Shown: positions 13,452 to 22,057 of the stretch, one piece after another
Layout of the letters: the number at the start of each line of letters is the position of its first letter
How positions within the stretch are numbered: the stretch's first letter is position 1
Assembly: GCA_004554385.1 (NCBI GenBank)
Contig: SFMO01000026.1
Span: 1 to 22,177 of the forward strand
Origin: Ruminococcus flavefaciens
Lineage (GTDB): Bacteria; Bacillota; Clostridia; Oscillospirales; Ruminococcaceae
Reading direction: 5' to 3'
Length of the DNA stretch: 22,177 bases
Notes under the pieces: generated by a model
The model's input: only the letters and a program-made list of their open reading frames with translations
What the model was told of the DNA's origin: nothing
Database searches by the model: none
Position numbers and translations under genes: made by a program

Positions 13452-15689
13452 ATGATAAGAATAAAAAGAATAATATCATGGAAATATTTCGGAACATCAG
13501 CAGGCTTTGCATTATCCCTTGGAGCAGGCTTTATGCTGTCTGATGCAAAGGTCGCAGGAGTGGCGGCTTTTTCTGATATTTCACTGGCAGGTGCAATGGG
13601 ACTTGTTCCGTCATCGGCAGTTTTTACAGGCAGCCTTCTCCGAAGTATACTTGACGGCGCAGTCGGACATAATATTGTGAAGCTGTCTGCACTTGCACTG
13701 ATCGTAATGATAAAGCTGTTTCTCGAACCTAAAAACGATCCGAAGCTGTGCGGAATAAACACATTTGTCAGTGTACTGGCGTCGGGGACTGCCGTATCGG
13801 CTGTTATAGGCGAGCTTGTGTATAAGCTGCCATTTTACGGATTTTACGGAGCGGTTGCAGGTTTTACGGCGTATTCTGCGGCAAATGTCATTATGAGCGT
13901 TAAAAACAGAAAAGTGATAGACCTTTCGGGAGCAGGCGGTTTTTCCTGTGCGGCGGTCTATATCGTTTTTGTCTCGTCACTGTGTTCGATTGATGTTCCT
14001 GCTGTAAACGCAGGCATAATAGTTGGCTCGGCTGTCACCATAGGCGGAGCATATTTCTACAGGCAGACAGGAGGTGTAATCTGCGGAGCACTCACGGTCT
14101 GCGGAGCTTTCCTCGCTTCCTCAGCAACAGGCATGGATATTGTTCTTCTGCCTGCGGCAGGACTCTTCACGGGATTTCTCCACAGACAGAAGCCGAGGAC
14201 TGCTGCGGCAGGCTTTGCAGGCATAAGCATTGTACTGACTGTGCTTACAGGTATTTCCGTTGACACGGTAGGAAGTATTTTTGATATTGTCTGCGGAGCT
14301 CTTTTATTTATACCATCTGAGCCGTATTTTTCGGATAAGTGGATAGTGTCATACAGCGGTGAGACTATGGCACTTTCTGATATTATCACAACAAGAATGG
14401 AGTTTCTCTCAAAGACTGTCAGAGAGCTTCGTGATGAGTCTGAACGTATCTCGAAAATGCTTGCGGTAAGCGGCGACAGAAAAAGGGAGATAGAGGAAAA
14501 CTCGGAAAAGGTCTGCTCTATGTGTTACAGGAGACCTTTTTGCTGGAAGTCGGACAGGGGAAATACCTGCCGAGGATTTTACAAGCTGTCTGAAATGACT
14601 GAGTTTGCCGCCGAGAGCTTTCCTGCGGAGCTGGCAGACTGCCTTCACAAAAAGGAACTTCTGGACGTTTTTGTGAAGAGCTCACATGAAAAGGCAGCCG
14701 CAAAGCTTATAGAAATGCGCTTTTCCGAAAGCAGGAGCATACTTCACGAACAGCTGAAGATAACAGAGGAGCTGGTTCGCTCCGCAGGAGAGCGCGCAGA
14801 CGTAAGGTACTCTGAAAATATCAGCCGAAGCATAAAGAAAAAGCTGGAAAAATTCGGCATCACAGCCCGTTCCGTCATTGCCTGCTACAATAACAGGAAC
14901 CGCCTTATGGCAGAGATATACTTTCCTTCGGAATGCTGTCCCGAGAGCGGTACAAGGGTGTGTGACCTTATCGCGGATGAGCTTCATCTTTCTCTTGAAC
15001 ACACTGAATTCGTACGGTCAGGCAATGAGCTGAGGATACGCATTTATGAGAAGCCTGCATATTCCATAGAAGTCGCAGCTGCGGCATCATCCGCAGACGG
15101 TTCAAAGGAGAACGGTGATACCCATGCTGTTTTCTGCGACGGAGAAGGGAAAGCATATGTCGTGCTGTCAGACGGAATGGGAACAGGCAGAGAGGCGGCT
15201 GCCGAATCAAGACTCGTAGTCGGGCTCTTCCGCCGTCTTGTTGCAAGCGGAGTAGACTTCGGCTCTGCAATAAGACTTATAAATTCTGTAATGGTGACTA
15301 AATCGGGGGAGGAGAGCTTTGCGACTCTTGACTCTGTGCGCATAGACCTTGACGAATGTGGTATGACGGTCATAAAATCAGGAGCTGCGGCAACCCTTAT
15401 CAGGCATCGCGGAAGTGTGCTGAAGATAACCTCTCCCACCTTTCCCATCGGCATATATGAGAGCTCCGAGGTGTTTATCCGCCAATGTGAATTTGAGGAG
15501 GGGGATATTGTTATCATGTTCTCTGACGGCATAGCGGAAAGCTCCTTTCGGTTTATCAAGGAGCTGCTGCTTGGCGGAGATGATCTCAGGCACATCGTTG
15601 ACGAGATCTGTTCAAAGTCTGAGGTGTTCAATCCGAATATACATGCCGATGATGTGACGGTCATAGGAGTGAAGGTAGTAAGGTCATAA
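13452..15689 (+). CDS. spoIIE: Stage II sporulation protein E (SpoIIE), PP2C-type phosphatase
   Basis: SpoIIE dephosphorylates the anti-anti-sigma factor SpoIIAA, releasing sigma-F in the forespore, and takes part in polar septation. Start ATG at 13452 is set by AGGTG 6 nt before; GTG 13443 and ATG 13446 are in frame but lie within the ribosome site. The 745-residue protein (B. subtilis 827) has an N-terminal membrane region of about eight to ten hydrophobic segments (20-290), a helical regulatory region with a Cys cluster (CSMCYRRPFCW ... C, about 355-373), and a C-terminal PP2C-like phosphatase with SDGMGTG, FSDGI and ADDVTV, the Asp-containing metal motifs. The phosphatase is shorter than in Bacillus after SDG. 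The gene is monocistronic by position and suggests at least a remnant sporulation pathway. Confidence 0.95.
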   Translation: MIRIKRIISWKYFGTSAGFALSLGAGFMLSDAKVAGVAAFSDISLAGAMGLVPSSAVFTGSLLRSILDGAVGHNIVKLSALALIVMIKLFLEPKNDPKLCGINTFVSVLASGTAVSAVIGELVYKLPFYGFYGAVAGFTAYSAANVIMSVKNRKVIDLSGAGGFSCAAVYIVFVSSLCSIDVPAVNAGIIVGSAVTIGGAYFYRQTGGVICGALTVCGAFLASSATGMDIVLLPAAGLFTGFLHRQKPRTAAAGFAGISIVLTVLTGISVDTVGSIFDIVCGALLFIPSEPYFSDKWIVSYSGETMALSDIITTRMEFLSKTVRELRDESERISKMLAVSGDRKREIEENSEKVCSMCYRRPFCWKSDRGNTCRGFYKLSEMTEFAAESFPAELADCLHKKELLDVFVKSSHEKAAAKLIEMRFSESRSILHEQLKITEELVRSAGERADVRYSENISRSIKKKLEKFGITARSVIACYNNRNRLMAEIYFPSECCPESGTRVCDLIADELHLSLEHTEFVRSGNELRIRIYEKPAYSIEVAAAASSADGSKENGDTHAVFCDGEGKAYVVLSDGMGTGREAAAESRLVVGLFRRLVASGVDFGSAIRLINSVMVTKSGEESFATLDSVRIDLDECGMTVIKSGAAATLIRHRGSVLKITSPTFPIGIYESSEVFIRQCEFEEGDIVIMFSDGIAESSFRFIKELLLGGDDLRHIVDEICSKSEVFNPNIHADDVTVIGVKVVRS

Positions 15690-15711
15690 TAATGATATGA
15701 AAAATAGTTTG

Positions 15712-15741
15712 TGAACAAAATATTAACTCAAATGTAATATT
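15712..15741 (+). promoter_or_regulatory. Upstream glg promoter candidate with inverted repeat
   Basis: TGAACA (15712-15717), 17-bp spacer, TAATAT (15735-15740). The spacer and -10 carry an inverted repeat AATATTA (15719-15725) / TAATATT (15735-15741) with a 9-bp gap, which could be an operator. If used, the glgB mRNA would have a leader near 190 nt. The region is AT-rich and the match is only moderate. Confidence 0.3.
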
Positions 15742-15883
15742 AAAAGGGCGTTCAGGTGACATTTGCTGTGCATTTTCACAATAGTCTGCAAAAAAATTCA
15801 AGAAAGAGTATGTCAAATTGCACTAATAAGCTGTGGTAATATTAGCATAACGTATGAAATTTGAGCAAGATTCATAAAAAAGC

Positions 15884-15912
15884 TTGAATATTTCTGCTGA
15901 TTCTGATAAAAT
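15884..15912 (+). promoter_or_regulatory. Proximal promoter of the glgBCDA operon
   Basis: TTGAAT (15884-15889), 17-bp spacer, TAAAAT (15907-15912). The start point near 15919 falls 6 nt before the AGGAGG ribosome site (15925-15930) of glgB, giving a very short leader. Confidence 0.6.
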
Positions 15913-15937
15913 GTATTATAGCAAAGGAGGCTGAATT

Positions 15938-17959
15938 ATGTCTGTTAATAATAACAACAATAATACCAACGAATTTCCGCTGTACCTTTTTTACCAGGGA
16001 AAAAACTATGAGGCATATAAATTTTTTGGCGTTCACTCTATGAAAAAGGGAAGAGGTAAGGTTTTCATTTTCAGAGTTTGGGCTCCTAATGCTGTAAGCG
16101 TATCTGTTATCGGAGATTTCAACAAATGGGACAGAACAAAGAATCCCATGACTCTTATCTCTGACGGTATCTGGGAGACTGAGATCTCAAAGCTCAGGCA
16201 GTTTGATGCTTATAAATTCTCCATAGAAACAGCTGACGGCAAATTTCTGAATAAGGCAGATCCGTATGCTGCTCATTTTGAGACACGCCCCGGAACTGCT
16301 TCAAAGATCTATGAGAGCAGCTTCGAATGGAGCGATGATAAATGGTTCGAGGATAAGAAGAACAAGAGTATTTACAAAAGCCCTGTGAATATCTACGAGG
16401 TCCACCTCAGCTCATGGAAGAACTACGGTGAAGAAAAATTCCTTGATTATATCACATTTGCCAAGGAGATAATCCCTTATCTCAAAAAAATGTCCTATAC
16501 TCATGTTGAGTTCATGCCCCTAACCGAATACCCTTACGATGGTTCGTGGGGATATCAGGTAACAGGCTATTTTGCACCGACATCAAGATACGGAACTCCT
16601 GATGATATGAGAAAGATGATCGATATGTTCCATGACGCCGGCATAGGAGTTATCCTTGACTGGGTTCCTGCTCATTTCCCGAAGGATGAGGCAGGTCTGT
16701 ATGAGTTCGACGGCACATGCTGTTACGAGTATACAGATGACCGCAAGAAGGAGCATAAGGCATGGGGCACAAGAGTTTTTGATTACGGCAAGGCAGAGGT
16801 CTGCTCTTTCCTTATCTCAAGTGCCAATTACTGGTTCGATCAGTTCCATATCGACGGTCTGAGAGTTGATGCAGTTGCGTCAATGCTGTACCTTGACTAC
16901 GACAGACGTGACGGCGAGTGGACTGCAAATATCTATGGCGGCAATGAGAATCTTGAGGCGGTAGAGTTCCTCAGACACCTTAATGAGGCAGTGTTCAGCA
17001 AGCATCCCGATGCTCTTATGATAGCTGAGGAATCCACGGCATGGCCTCTTGTTACGAAGCCCACCGATATAGGCGGACTCGGCTTCAACTTCAAGTGGAA
17101 TATGGGCTGGATGAACGATATGCTGAGCTACATGTCCCTTGATCCGATCTATCGTGCCTTCAATCACGATAAGCTCACATTCTCATTCTTTTATGCTTTC
17201 TCGGAGAACTATGTCCTTCCTATCTCCCACGATGAGGTAGTACACGGAAAGTGCTCCATGATAAATAAGATGCCCGGTGAGTACGATCAGAAGTTCTCTT
17301 CCTACCGTGCTTTTCTGGCGTATATGATGGCTCATCCCGGCAAGAAGCTCCTCTTTATGGGACAGGAGTTCGGTCAGATGAATGAGTGGAATTATAAATC
17401 ACAGCTTGACTGGAACCTCATGGACTATGATTCGCACAGGAATCTGCTGAAGTTCTCGGAAAAGCTCAATAAATTCTACACGGACAACCCTCCGCTCTGG
17501 CAGAATGACGATTCATGGAACGGCTTCAGCTGGATCTCTAACGATGACTACAAGCAGAGCATCATATCCTTCAGACGTATCGATGACAACGGCGATGAGA
17601 TAATCGCTGTCTGCAATTTCGTTCCCGTAGAGCGCCGTGATTACAGGATAGGCGTTCCTCAGAAGGGAAAATACAAGCTGGTGTTCAATACAGACGCTGT
17701 TGAATTCGGCGGCACAGGCGTGACGGAGCCTTCCTTCAAGTCGGAAAGCATCCCCATGCACGGCCACGACAACAGTATTTCCATGACCCTTGCTCCTCTG
17801 TCTGTTATTTATCTCAGGTTCGCTCCTGTGAAAAAGAGAGAGCCGAAGAAGGACGAGGGTGTTGTAAAGACAGTCAGAAAGACTGCTCAGAAGAAAACAG
17901 CTTCAGCTGGTGAAAAGAAAATAACGGCTAAGAAAAAGCCCTCTGAAAAGACAAAATAA
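15938..17959 (+). CDS. glgB: 1,4-alpha-glucan branching enzyme (GlgB) with basic tail
   Basis: GlgB cuts an alpha-1,4 glucan chain and rejoins it by an alpha-1,6 bond, creating branches in glycogen. The 673-residue protein opens with an Asn-rich stretch (residues 4-9 all Asn), a CBM48 domain (about 25-125, with VWAPNAVSVSVIGDFNKW) and the GH13 barrel. Catalytic blocks: DWVPAHF (241-247), nucleophile Asp311 in GLRVDAVAS, acid/base Glu364 in IAEES, and Asp432 in SHDEVVHGK. A C-terminal beta domain ends near 628. The last ~44 residues are a Lys/Ala/Thr-rich tail (about 15 Lys, 2 Arg) unlike the family norm. AGGAGG is 7 nt before the ATG. First gene of a four-gene glycogen operon, 32 nt before glgC. 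Confidence 0.96.
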   Translation: MSVNNNNNNTNEFPLYLFYQGKNYEAYKFFGVHSMKKGRGKVFIFRVWAPNAVSVSVIGDFNKWDRTKNPMTLISDGIWETEISKLRQFDAYKFSIETADGKFLNKADPYAAHFETRPGTASKIYESSFEWSDDKWFEDKKNKSIYKSPVNIYEVHLSSWKNYGEEKFLDYITFAKEIIPYLKKMSYTHVEFMPLTEYPYDGSWGYQVTGYFAPTSRYGTPDDMRKMIDMFHDAGIGVILDWVPAHFPKDEAGLYEFDGTCCYEYTDDRKKEHKAWGTRVFDYGKAEVCSFLISSANYWFDQFHIDGLRVDAVASMLYLDYDRRDGEWTANIYGGNENLEAVEFLRHLNEAVFSKHPDALMIAEESTAWPLVTKPTDIGGLGFNFKWNMGWMNDMLSYMSLDPIYRAFNHDKLTFSFFYAFSENYVLPISHDEVVHGKCSMINKMPGEYDQKFSSYRAFLAYMMAHPGKKLLFMGQEFGQMNEWNYKSQLDWNLMDYDSHRNLLKFSEKLNKFYTDNPPLWQNDDSWNGFSWISNDDYKQSIISFRRIDDNGDEIIAVCNFVPVERRDYRIGVPQKGKYKLVFNTDAVEFGGTGVTEPSFKSESIPMHGHDNSISMTLAPLSVIYLRFAPVKKREPKKDEGVVKTVRKTAQKKTASAGEKKITAKKKPSEKTK

Positions 17960-17991
17960 ATTCCACATAAATATTCAGGAGGAATAGAACA

Positions 17992-19218
17992 ATGTATAGT
18001 AAAAAAAGAGTCGTTGCAATGCTCCTTGCAGGAGGTCAGGGCAGCAGACTTTATGCACTGACTAAAAATGTTGCAAAGCCCGCAGTACCATACGGCGGCA
18101 AATATCGCCTTATCGATTTCCCTCTCTCAAACTGCACAAACTCAGGTATAGATACAGTAGGCGTTCTCACTCAGTACCAGCCTCTTGTGCTCAATGAGTA
18201 CATCGGAAACGGTCAGCCGTGGGATCTTGATAAAATGAACGGCGGAGTACATGTGCTCCCACCATATGAAACCCAGGCAGGCGCTTCGTGGTATGAGGGT
18301 ACTGCTAATGCCATATACCAGAATATCCGCTTTATCGAGCGCTATGATCCCGAGTACGTTGTAGTTCTCGGCGGCGATCACATCTACAAAATGGACTACT
18401 CAAAAATGGTGGATTTCCACGTTGAGAACAATGCTGACTGTACTATCTCTGTCATCGATGTTCCCAAGGCTGAGGCATCACGCTTCGGCATAATGATCTG
18501 TGATGAGCAGAAGCAGGTCACAGATTTCGTTGAAAAGCCAAAGGAGCCAAAGTCTACTCTTGCTTCAATGGGTATATATGTATTCAGCTGGGCAAAGCTG
18601 AAGAAATACCTCATCGAAAACGAGAACGAGGCAAATGCAAAGCGCGAGAAGGGGGAGCCGTGGTCAAAGGACTTCGGCAAGGATATAATCACATCCATGC
18701 TGAGAGACAAGCAGAGACTCTTTGCGTATGAGTTTGAGGGCTACTGGAAGGACGTTGGAACTCTCGATTCACTATGGGAGGCTAATATGGATCTTCTCAA
18801 CCCTAATGTTCCTCTTGATCTGTATGATCCTAACTGGAAGATATATTCACGCAACAACAACTATCCGCCGCAGTATGTAGGCGATAATGCCTGCATAGAG
18901 AATTCAATGATCTCTGAGGGAAGCACCATCGACGGAACAGTCGATTTCTCAATACTTTTCTCAGGCGTTACAATTGAGCCGGGCGCTGTTGTAAACTACA
19001 GTATCATCATGCCCGGTACTGTGATAAAATCGGGTGCTGTTGTTGAATATGCCATTGTCGGCAGCGACAGCGTCATCGAAAGACATGCACGTGTCGGTTC
19101 AAGTCCTGAATCCGTTGATAACAGATCGGACTGGGGTATTGCTGTTGTCGGACATAACGTTACTGTTTCGGAAGACAAGATCGTTGAGCCGAAACAGATA
19201 ATCGGCGAAAATATCTGA
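17992..19218 (+). CDS. glgC: Glucose-1-phosphate adenylyltransferase, catalytic subunit
   Basis: Makes ADP-glucose from glucose-1-phosphate and ATP, the committed step of glycogen synthesis. The 408-residue protein has the nucleotidyltransferase loop LLAGGQGSRL (11-20) with KPAVPYGGKYRLIDFPLSN just after (catalytic Lys29 region), GGDHIYKMDY with the metal-binding Asp, FVEKPKEP, and a C-terminal left-handed beta-helix with hexapeptide-like repeats (from about 300: INPDVPLD-like entry, then GSTIDGTVDFS, VTIEPGAVV, GTVIKSGAVV). All active-site residues I can name are present. GGAGG is 8-9 nt before ATG. It is 15 nt before glgD; in firmicutes GlgC and GlgD assemble together, GlgC being the catalytic partner. 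Confidence 0.97.
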   Translation: MYSKKRVVAMLLAGGQGSRLYALTKNVAKPAVPYGGKYRLIDFPLSNCTNSGIDTVGVLTQYQPLVLNEYIGNGQPWDLDKMNGGVHVLPPYETQAGASWYEGTANAIYQNIRFIERYDPEYVVVLGGDHIYKMDYSKMVDFHVENNADCTISVIDVPKAEASRFGIMICDEQKQVTDFVEKPKEPKSTLASMGIYVFSWAKLKKYLIENENEANAKREKGEPWSKDFGKDIITSMLRDKQRLFAYEFEGYWKDVGTLDSLWEANMDLLNPNVPLDLYDPNWKIYSRNNNYPPQYVGDNACIENSMISEGSTIDGTVDFSILFSGVTIEPGAVVNYSIIMPGTVIKSGAVVEYAIVGSDSVIERHARVGSSPESVDNRSDWGIAVVGHNVTVSEDKIVEPKQIIGENI

Positions 19219-19233
19219 CGGAGGGATATTACT

Positions 19234-20355
19234 ATGAGTGTTAATTATAATGTTTTAGGACTTGTCTTTGCAAGTATGCATGATTCATATGTCAGTGAAC
19301 TGACAAAACAGAGAACTATGGGTTCAATACCTTTCGGGGGACGTTACCGCCTTATCGATTTTCCGCTTTCAAGCTTTGTAAATTCGGGGATCACTGAGGT
19401 CGGAGTTATAACGAAATCAAATTACGGATCCCTCCTTGATCATCTCGGATCAGGACGTGACTGGGATCTTGCCCGTAAAAAGGGCGGACTTCATCTCCTT
19501 CCGCCTTACAGCCATACGAGCAGCATATACAGGGGCAGACTTGATGCCCTCAATAATATCTGGAGATATGTTGAACATTCAAACGCTAAGTATGTTATCA
19601 TGTCGAACTGCGACGTGGTAACTATGATAAACTTTGACCCTGTGCTCAAAAAGCACAAGGAGACCGAAGCTGATATAACTCTCATCTACAGCAGAGGATA
19701 TTATAACTGCGAGACAGACAACTGTGCGACTGTTCTTGAATTCGATCAGGATAACAGGCTCAAGGACACTCTTGTTGATCCGCAGATCTCAGGTGAGTGC
19801 AATCTCTGGCTGGAAATGTGCGTTATTACCAAGGGCTTCCTCAAGAAGATAGTTGCCGATGCTGCAAGCAGAAATCAGTACAGCTTTACCCGTGAGATAC
19901 TTCAGGGAAAGAAGGACGAATTCAAGATAATGGGCTATAAGCACGACGGCTTCTTCACAAGGATAGACAGTATACAGGACTACTACAATGCAAGCAGACT
20001 TCTGCTTAATACCGAAAAGAGAAACGCCCTTTTTGCAAAGGGAATGCCTGTTCTTACAAAGATAGGTGACAACGGACCTGTAAAGTATGGTCTTGAGTCA
20101 AATATCAAGGATTCTCTTATCGCTGACGGATGCATAATCGAGGGTACTGTTATCAATTCCATCCTTTTCAGAGGAGTAAAGATCGGCAAGGATTCGGTTG
20201 TTAAGGACTGTGTTCTTTTCCAGGGCACAAAGGTCGGCACGAGCTGCAGCATTTCATCGGTAATAACCGACAAGAATGTTGAGATAAGCAACGATAAGGT
20301 GCTTACAGGCTCTGAAACATATCCGCTGTATATTGGAAAAGGCGGTAAGATCTGA
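19234..20355 (+). CDS. glgD: ADP-glucose pyrophosphorylase regulatory subunit GlgD
   Basis: A GlgC paralogue of 373 residues. The fold markers are there (PFGGRYRLIDFPLSSFVNSGI at 33-53, a C-terminal beta-helix with SILFRGVKIGKDSVV), but the active-site loop is replaced: where GlgC has AGGQGSRL it reads ASMHDSYV, the Lys of the KPAVP motif is lost (RTMGSIPF), and GGDHIYKMD becomes SNCDVVTMI. This agrees with a non-catalytic, regulatory subunit, as known for GlgD in Geobacillus and in Ruminococcus-type firmicutes. GGAGGG lies 8 nt before the ATG. It is 15 nt after glgC and 15 nt before glgA, so co-expression is near certain. Confidence 0.96.
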   Translation: MSVNYNVLGLVFASMHDSYVSELTKQRTMGSIPFGGRYRLIDFPLSSFVNSGITEVGVITKSNYGSLLDHLGSGRDWDLARKKGGLHLLPPYSHTSSIYRGRLDALNNIWRYVEHSNAKYVIMSNCDVVTMINFDPVLKKHKETEADITLIYSRGYYNCETDNCATVLEFDQDNRLKDTLVDPQISGECNLWLEMCVITKGFLKKIVADAASRNQYSFTREILQGKKDEFKIMGYKHDGFFTRIDSIQDYYNASRLLLNTEKRNALFAKGMPVLTKIGDNGPVKYGLESNIKDSLIADGCIIEGTVINSILFRGVKIGKDSVVKDCVLFQGTKVGTSCSISSVITDKNVEISNDKVLTGSETYPLYIGKGGKI

Positions 20356-20370
20356 CGGCGGTGATCTGAT

Positions 20371-21792
20371 ATGAAAATTTTATTTGCTGCCAGTGAGGCT
20401 GTGCCATATGCAGCCTCAGGCGGACTTGCAGACGTAGTAGGCTCTCTTCCGAGGGCTATTAAGTCTAAAAAGCATGATTGCAGAGTAGTTATACCACTCT
20501 ACAGATCCATAAGTGATGAGCTGCGCGAAAAAATGGTATTTCTTACCAATATTACGGTAGATGTTTCGTGGCGCAAGCAGTACTGCGGCATATTTATGGC
20601 TATAAAGGACGGTATTACCTACTATTTCATCGATAATGAGTACTATTTCTCACGAGACGGACTCTACGGTTTCTATGATGACTGCGAGAGATTTGTATTC
20701 TTCGACAGAGCGGTGCTTGAAATGCTGAAGTATATCAAGTTTACTCCGGACATAATCAACTGCAATGACTGGCAGACTGCTCTGATCCCTGTGTACTACA
20801 ATGTATATTATAAGTATCAGCAGGGCTATGACGGTATAAAGACGGTATACACCATTCATAATATAGAATATCAAGGCAAATACGGAAAGGAAGTTCTGAG
20901 TGAGCTCATGGGCATACCCATGTATAATGCGGGACTAATCGAGTACGACGGCTATGTTAATATGATGAAGGGCGCTATCGAGACCTGTGATATGATAACA
21001 ACAGTCAGTCCGAGTTATGCCTGGGAGATACTTGATCCCTGGTATGCTCATGGCCTTGACAGGATACTTGTCACAAAGCAGTATAAGCTTCGCGGCATTA
21101 TGAACGGCATCGACACAAAGCTTTATGATCCTGAAAAGGATAAGTATATCGCAGCAAATTACTCGGCTAAAAAGCTTTCGGGCAAGCAGAAATGCAAGGA
21201 AGCTCTCCTTGAAGAACTTGGACTTGCAAAAGGTGACGAGCCGCTTATTGGTATAGTAACACGTTTTGTAAGACATAAGGGCATAGACCTCATTCGCTGT
21301 GTATTCGAGGAAATGGTGCATGACGGCATAAAATTTGCCGTACTCGGAAACGGTGAGAAGATATATGAGGACTTCTTTACGGAAATGGCTGCTCGCTATC
21401 CCGAAAGAGTGTCGGTTAATATCGGCTTTATTCCCGAGCTGTCCCACAGGATTTACGCAGGTACGGATATGTTCCTTATGCCGTCTCAGAGTGAGCCCTG
21501 CGGACTTGCACAGATGATAGCGATGAGATACGGTTCTGTACCGATAGTCCGTGAAACAGGTGGACTTCGTGATTCTGTCCGTGATAACGGCGGCGAAAAC
21601 GGCAACGGATATACCTTCAAGACATATAACGCAAATGATATGCTTGATGCTGTAAAACGCGCATGGAATGACTATAACGACAGATCTGAATGGGAAGAAC
21701 TTGTTCAGAGAGCTATGGAGTGCGATCACAGCTGGGCGGCTTCTGCTGAGGAGTATATTGATACTTATAAGGAGATACTCTCCAACAAATAA
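20371..21792 (+). CDS. glgA: Glycogen synthase (ADP-glucose type, GT5)
   Basis: Transfers glucose from ADP-glucose to the non-reducing end of the growing alpha-1,4-glucan, retaining mechanism, GT5/GT-B fold. The 473 residues match the family (about 475-490). The N-terminal domain carries AASEAVPYAASGGLADVVG; the KxGGL motif is AASGGL here, without the Lys that contacts ADP-glucose in E. coli. HNIEYQGKYG and TVSPSYAWEI follow; the C-terminal domain has TRFVRHKGIDL and SQSEPCGLAQMIAMRYGSVPIVRETGGLRD with the conserved Glu. Ribosome site is weak (GGCGGTGATC before ATG), so it may depend on coupling to glgD 15 nt upstream. It ends the operon; a terminator follows 19 nt later. Confidence 0.96.
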   Translation: MKILFAASEAVPYAASGGLADVVGSLPRAIKSKKHDCRVVIPLYRSISDELREKMVFLTNITVDVSWRKQYCGIFMAIKDGITYYFIDNEYYFSRDGLYGFYDDCERFVFFDRAVLEMLKYIKFTPDIINCNDWQTALIPVYYNVYYKYQQGYDGIKTVYTIHNIEYQGKYGKEVLSELMGIPMYNAGLIEYDGYVNMMKGAIETCDMITTVSPSYAWEILDPWYAHGLDRILVTKQYKLRGIMNGIDTKLYDPEKDKYIAANYSAKKLSGKQKCKEALLEELGLAKGDEPLIGIVTRFVRHKGIDLIRCVFEEMVHDGIKFAVLGNGEKIYEDFFTEMAARYPERVSVNIGFIPELSHRIYAGTDMFLMPSQSEPCGLAQMIAMRYGSVPIVRETGGLRDSVRDNGGENGNGYTFKTYNANDMLDAVKRAWNDYNDRSEWEELVQRAMECDHSWAASAEEYIDTYKEILSNK

Positions 21793-21811
21793 TTGTTCAT
21801 GGATAAGATAC

Positions 21812-21850
21812 AGCCCGAAAGCGGTTTGTGTATCCGCTTTCGGGCTTTTT
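21812..21850 (+). terminator. Strong Rho-independent terminator of the glg operon
   Basis: AGCCCGAAAGCGG (21812-21824) is a perfect reverse complement of CCGCTTTCGGGCT (21834-21846), a 13-bp GC-rich stem with a 9-nt loop and T residues to 21850. It isolates the glg operon from the rRNA promoters 80 bp beyond. Confidence 0.93.
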
Positions 21851-21928
21851 ATCTGCATCTAATAATAAGCTGAAGGCATGTCCGTTATTTCGCACAAAAA
21901 AATGCAGGATTGTTTTGCAAAATTCGAG

Positions 21929-21957
21929 TTGACAAATAACGGAAGTGATGTTATAAT
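21929..21957 (+). promoter_or_regulatory. rRNA operon promoter P1, perfect consensus
   Basis: TTGACA (21929-21934), exactly 17 bp, TATAAT (21952-21957). Both boxes are perfect to the sigma-70/A consensus. It lies 94 bp before a second promoter of the same quality. Confidence 0.88.
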
Positions 21958-21991
21958 ATATTTACTGTCCGACAGGGAAGTGAGTACGAAA

Positions 21992-22012
21992 AAAATTTCT
22001 TAAAGAAATTTT
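21992..22012. repeat. 21-bp palindrome between the two rRNA promoters
   Basis: AAAATTTCTT (21992-22001), central A, AAGAAATTTT (22003-22012): a perfect inverted repeat in an A/T-rich tract that ends 10 bp before the -35 of P2. By position it could act as an UP element for the RNA polymerase alpha subunit, a protein-binding site, or a weak hairpin in the P1 transcript. Confidence 0.6.
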
Positions 22013-22022
22013 GAAAAAGTAC

Positions 22023-22051
22023 TTGACAAACCTGAAAGAGAGTGATATAAT
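22023..22051 (+). promoter_or_regulatory. rRNA operon promoter P2, perfect consensus
   Basis: TTGACA (22023-22028), exactly 17 bp, TATAAT (22046-22051). The expected start is near 22058, the first base of a small hairpin (GCTGT 22058-22062 with ACAGC 22086-22090). Confidence 0.9.
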
Positions 22052-22057
22052 ATTAAA

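Noticed and set aside
15044..15718. 224-codon minus-strand open frame antisense to the SpoIIE phosphatase
   Set aside because: Ser/Pro/Thr-rich composition typical of a reverse-frame shadow, no family motif; the plus-strand phosphatase is certain.
20935..21858. 307-codon open frame on the minus strand, antisense to glgA
   Set aside because: It lies opposite a fully conserved glycogen synthase and runs through the glg terminator. The product has no recognisable motif and there is no ribosome site; it is a by-product of codon bias.
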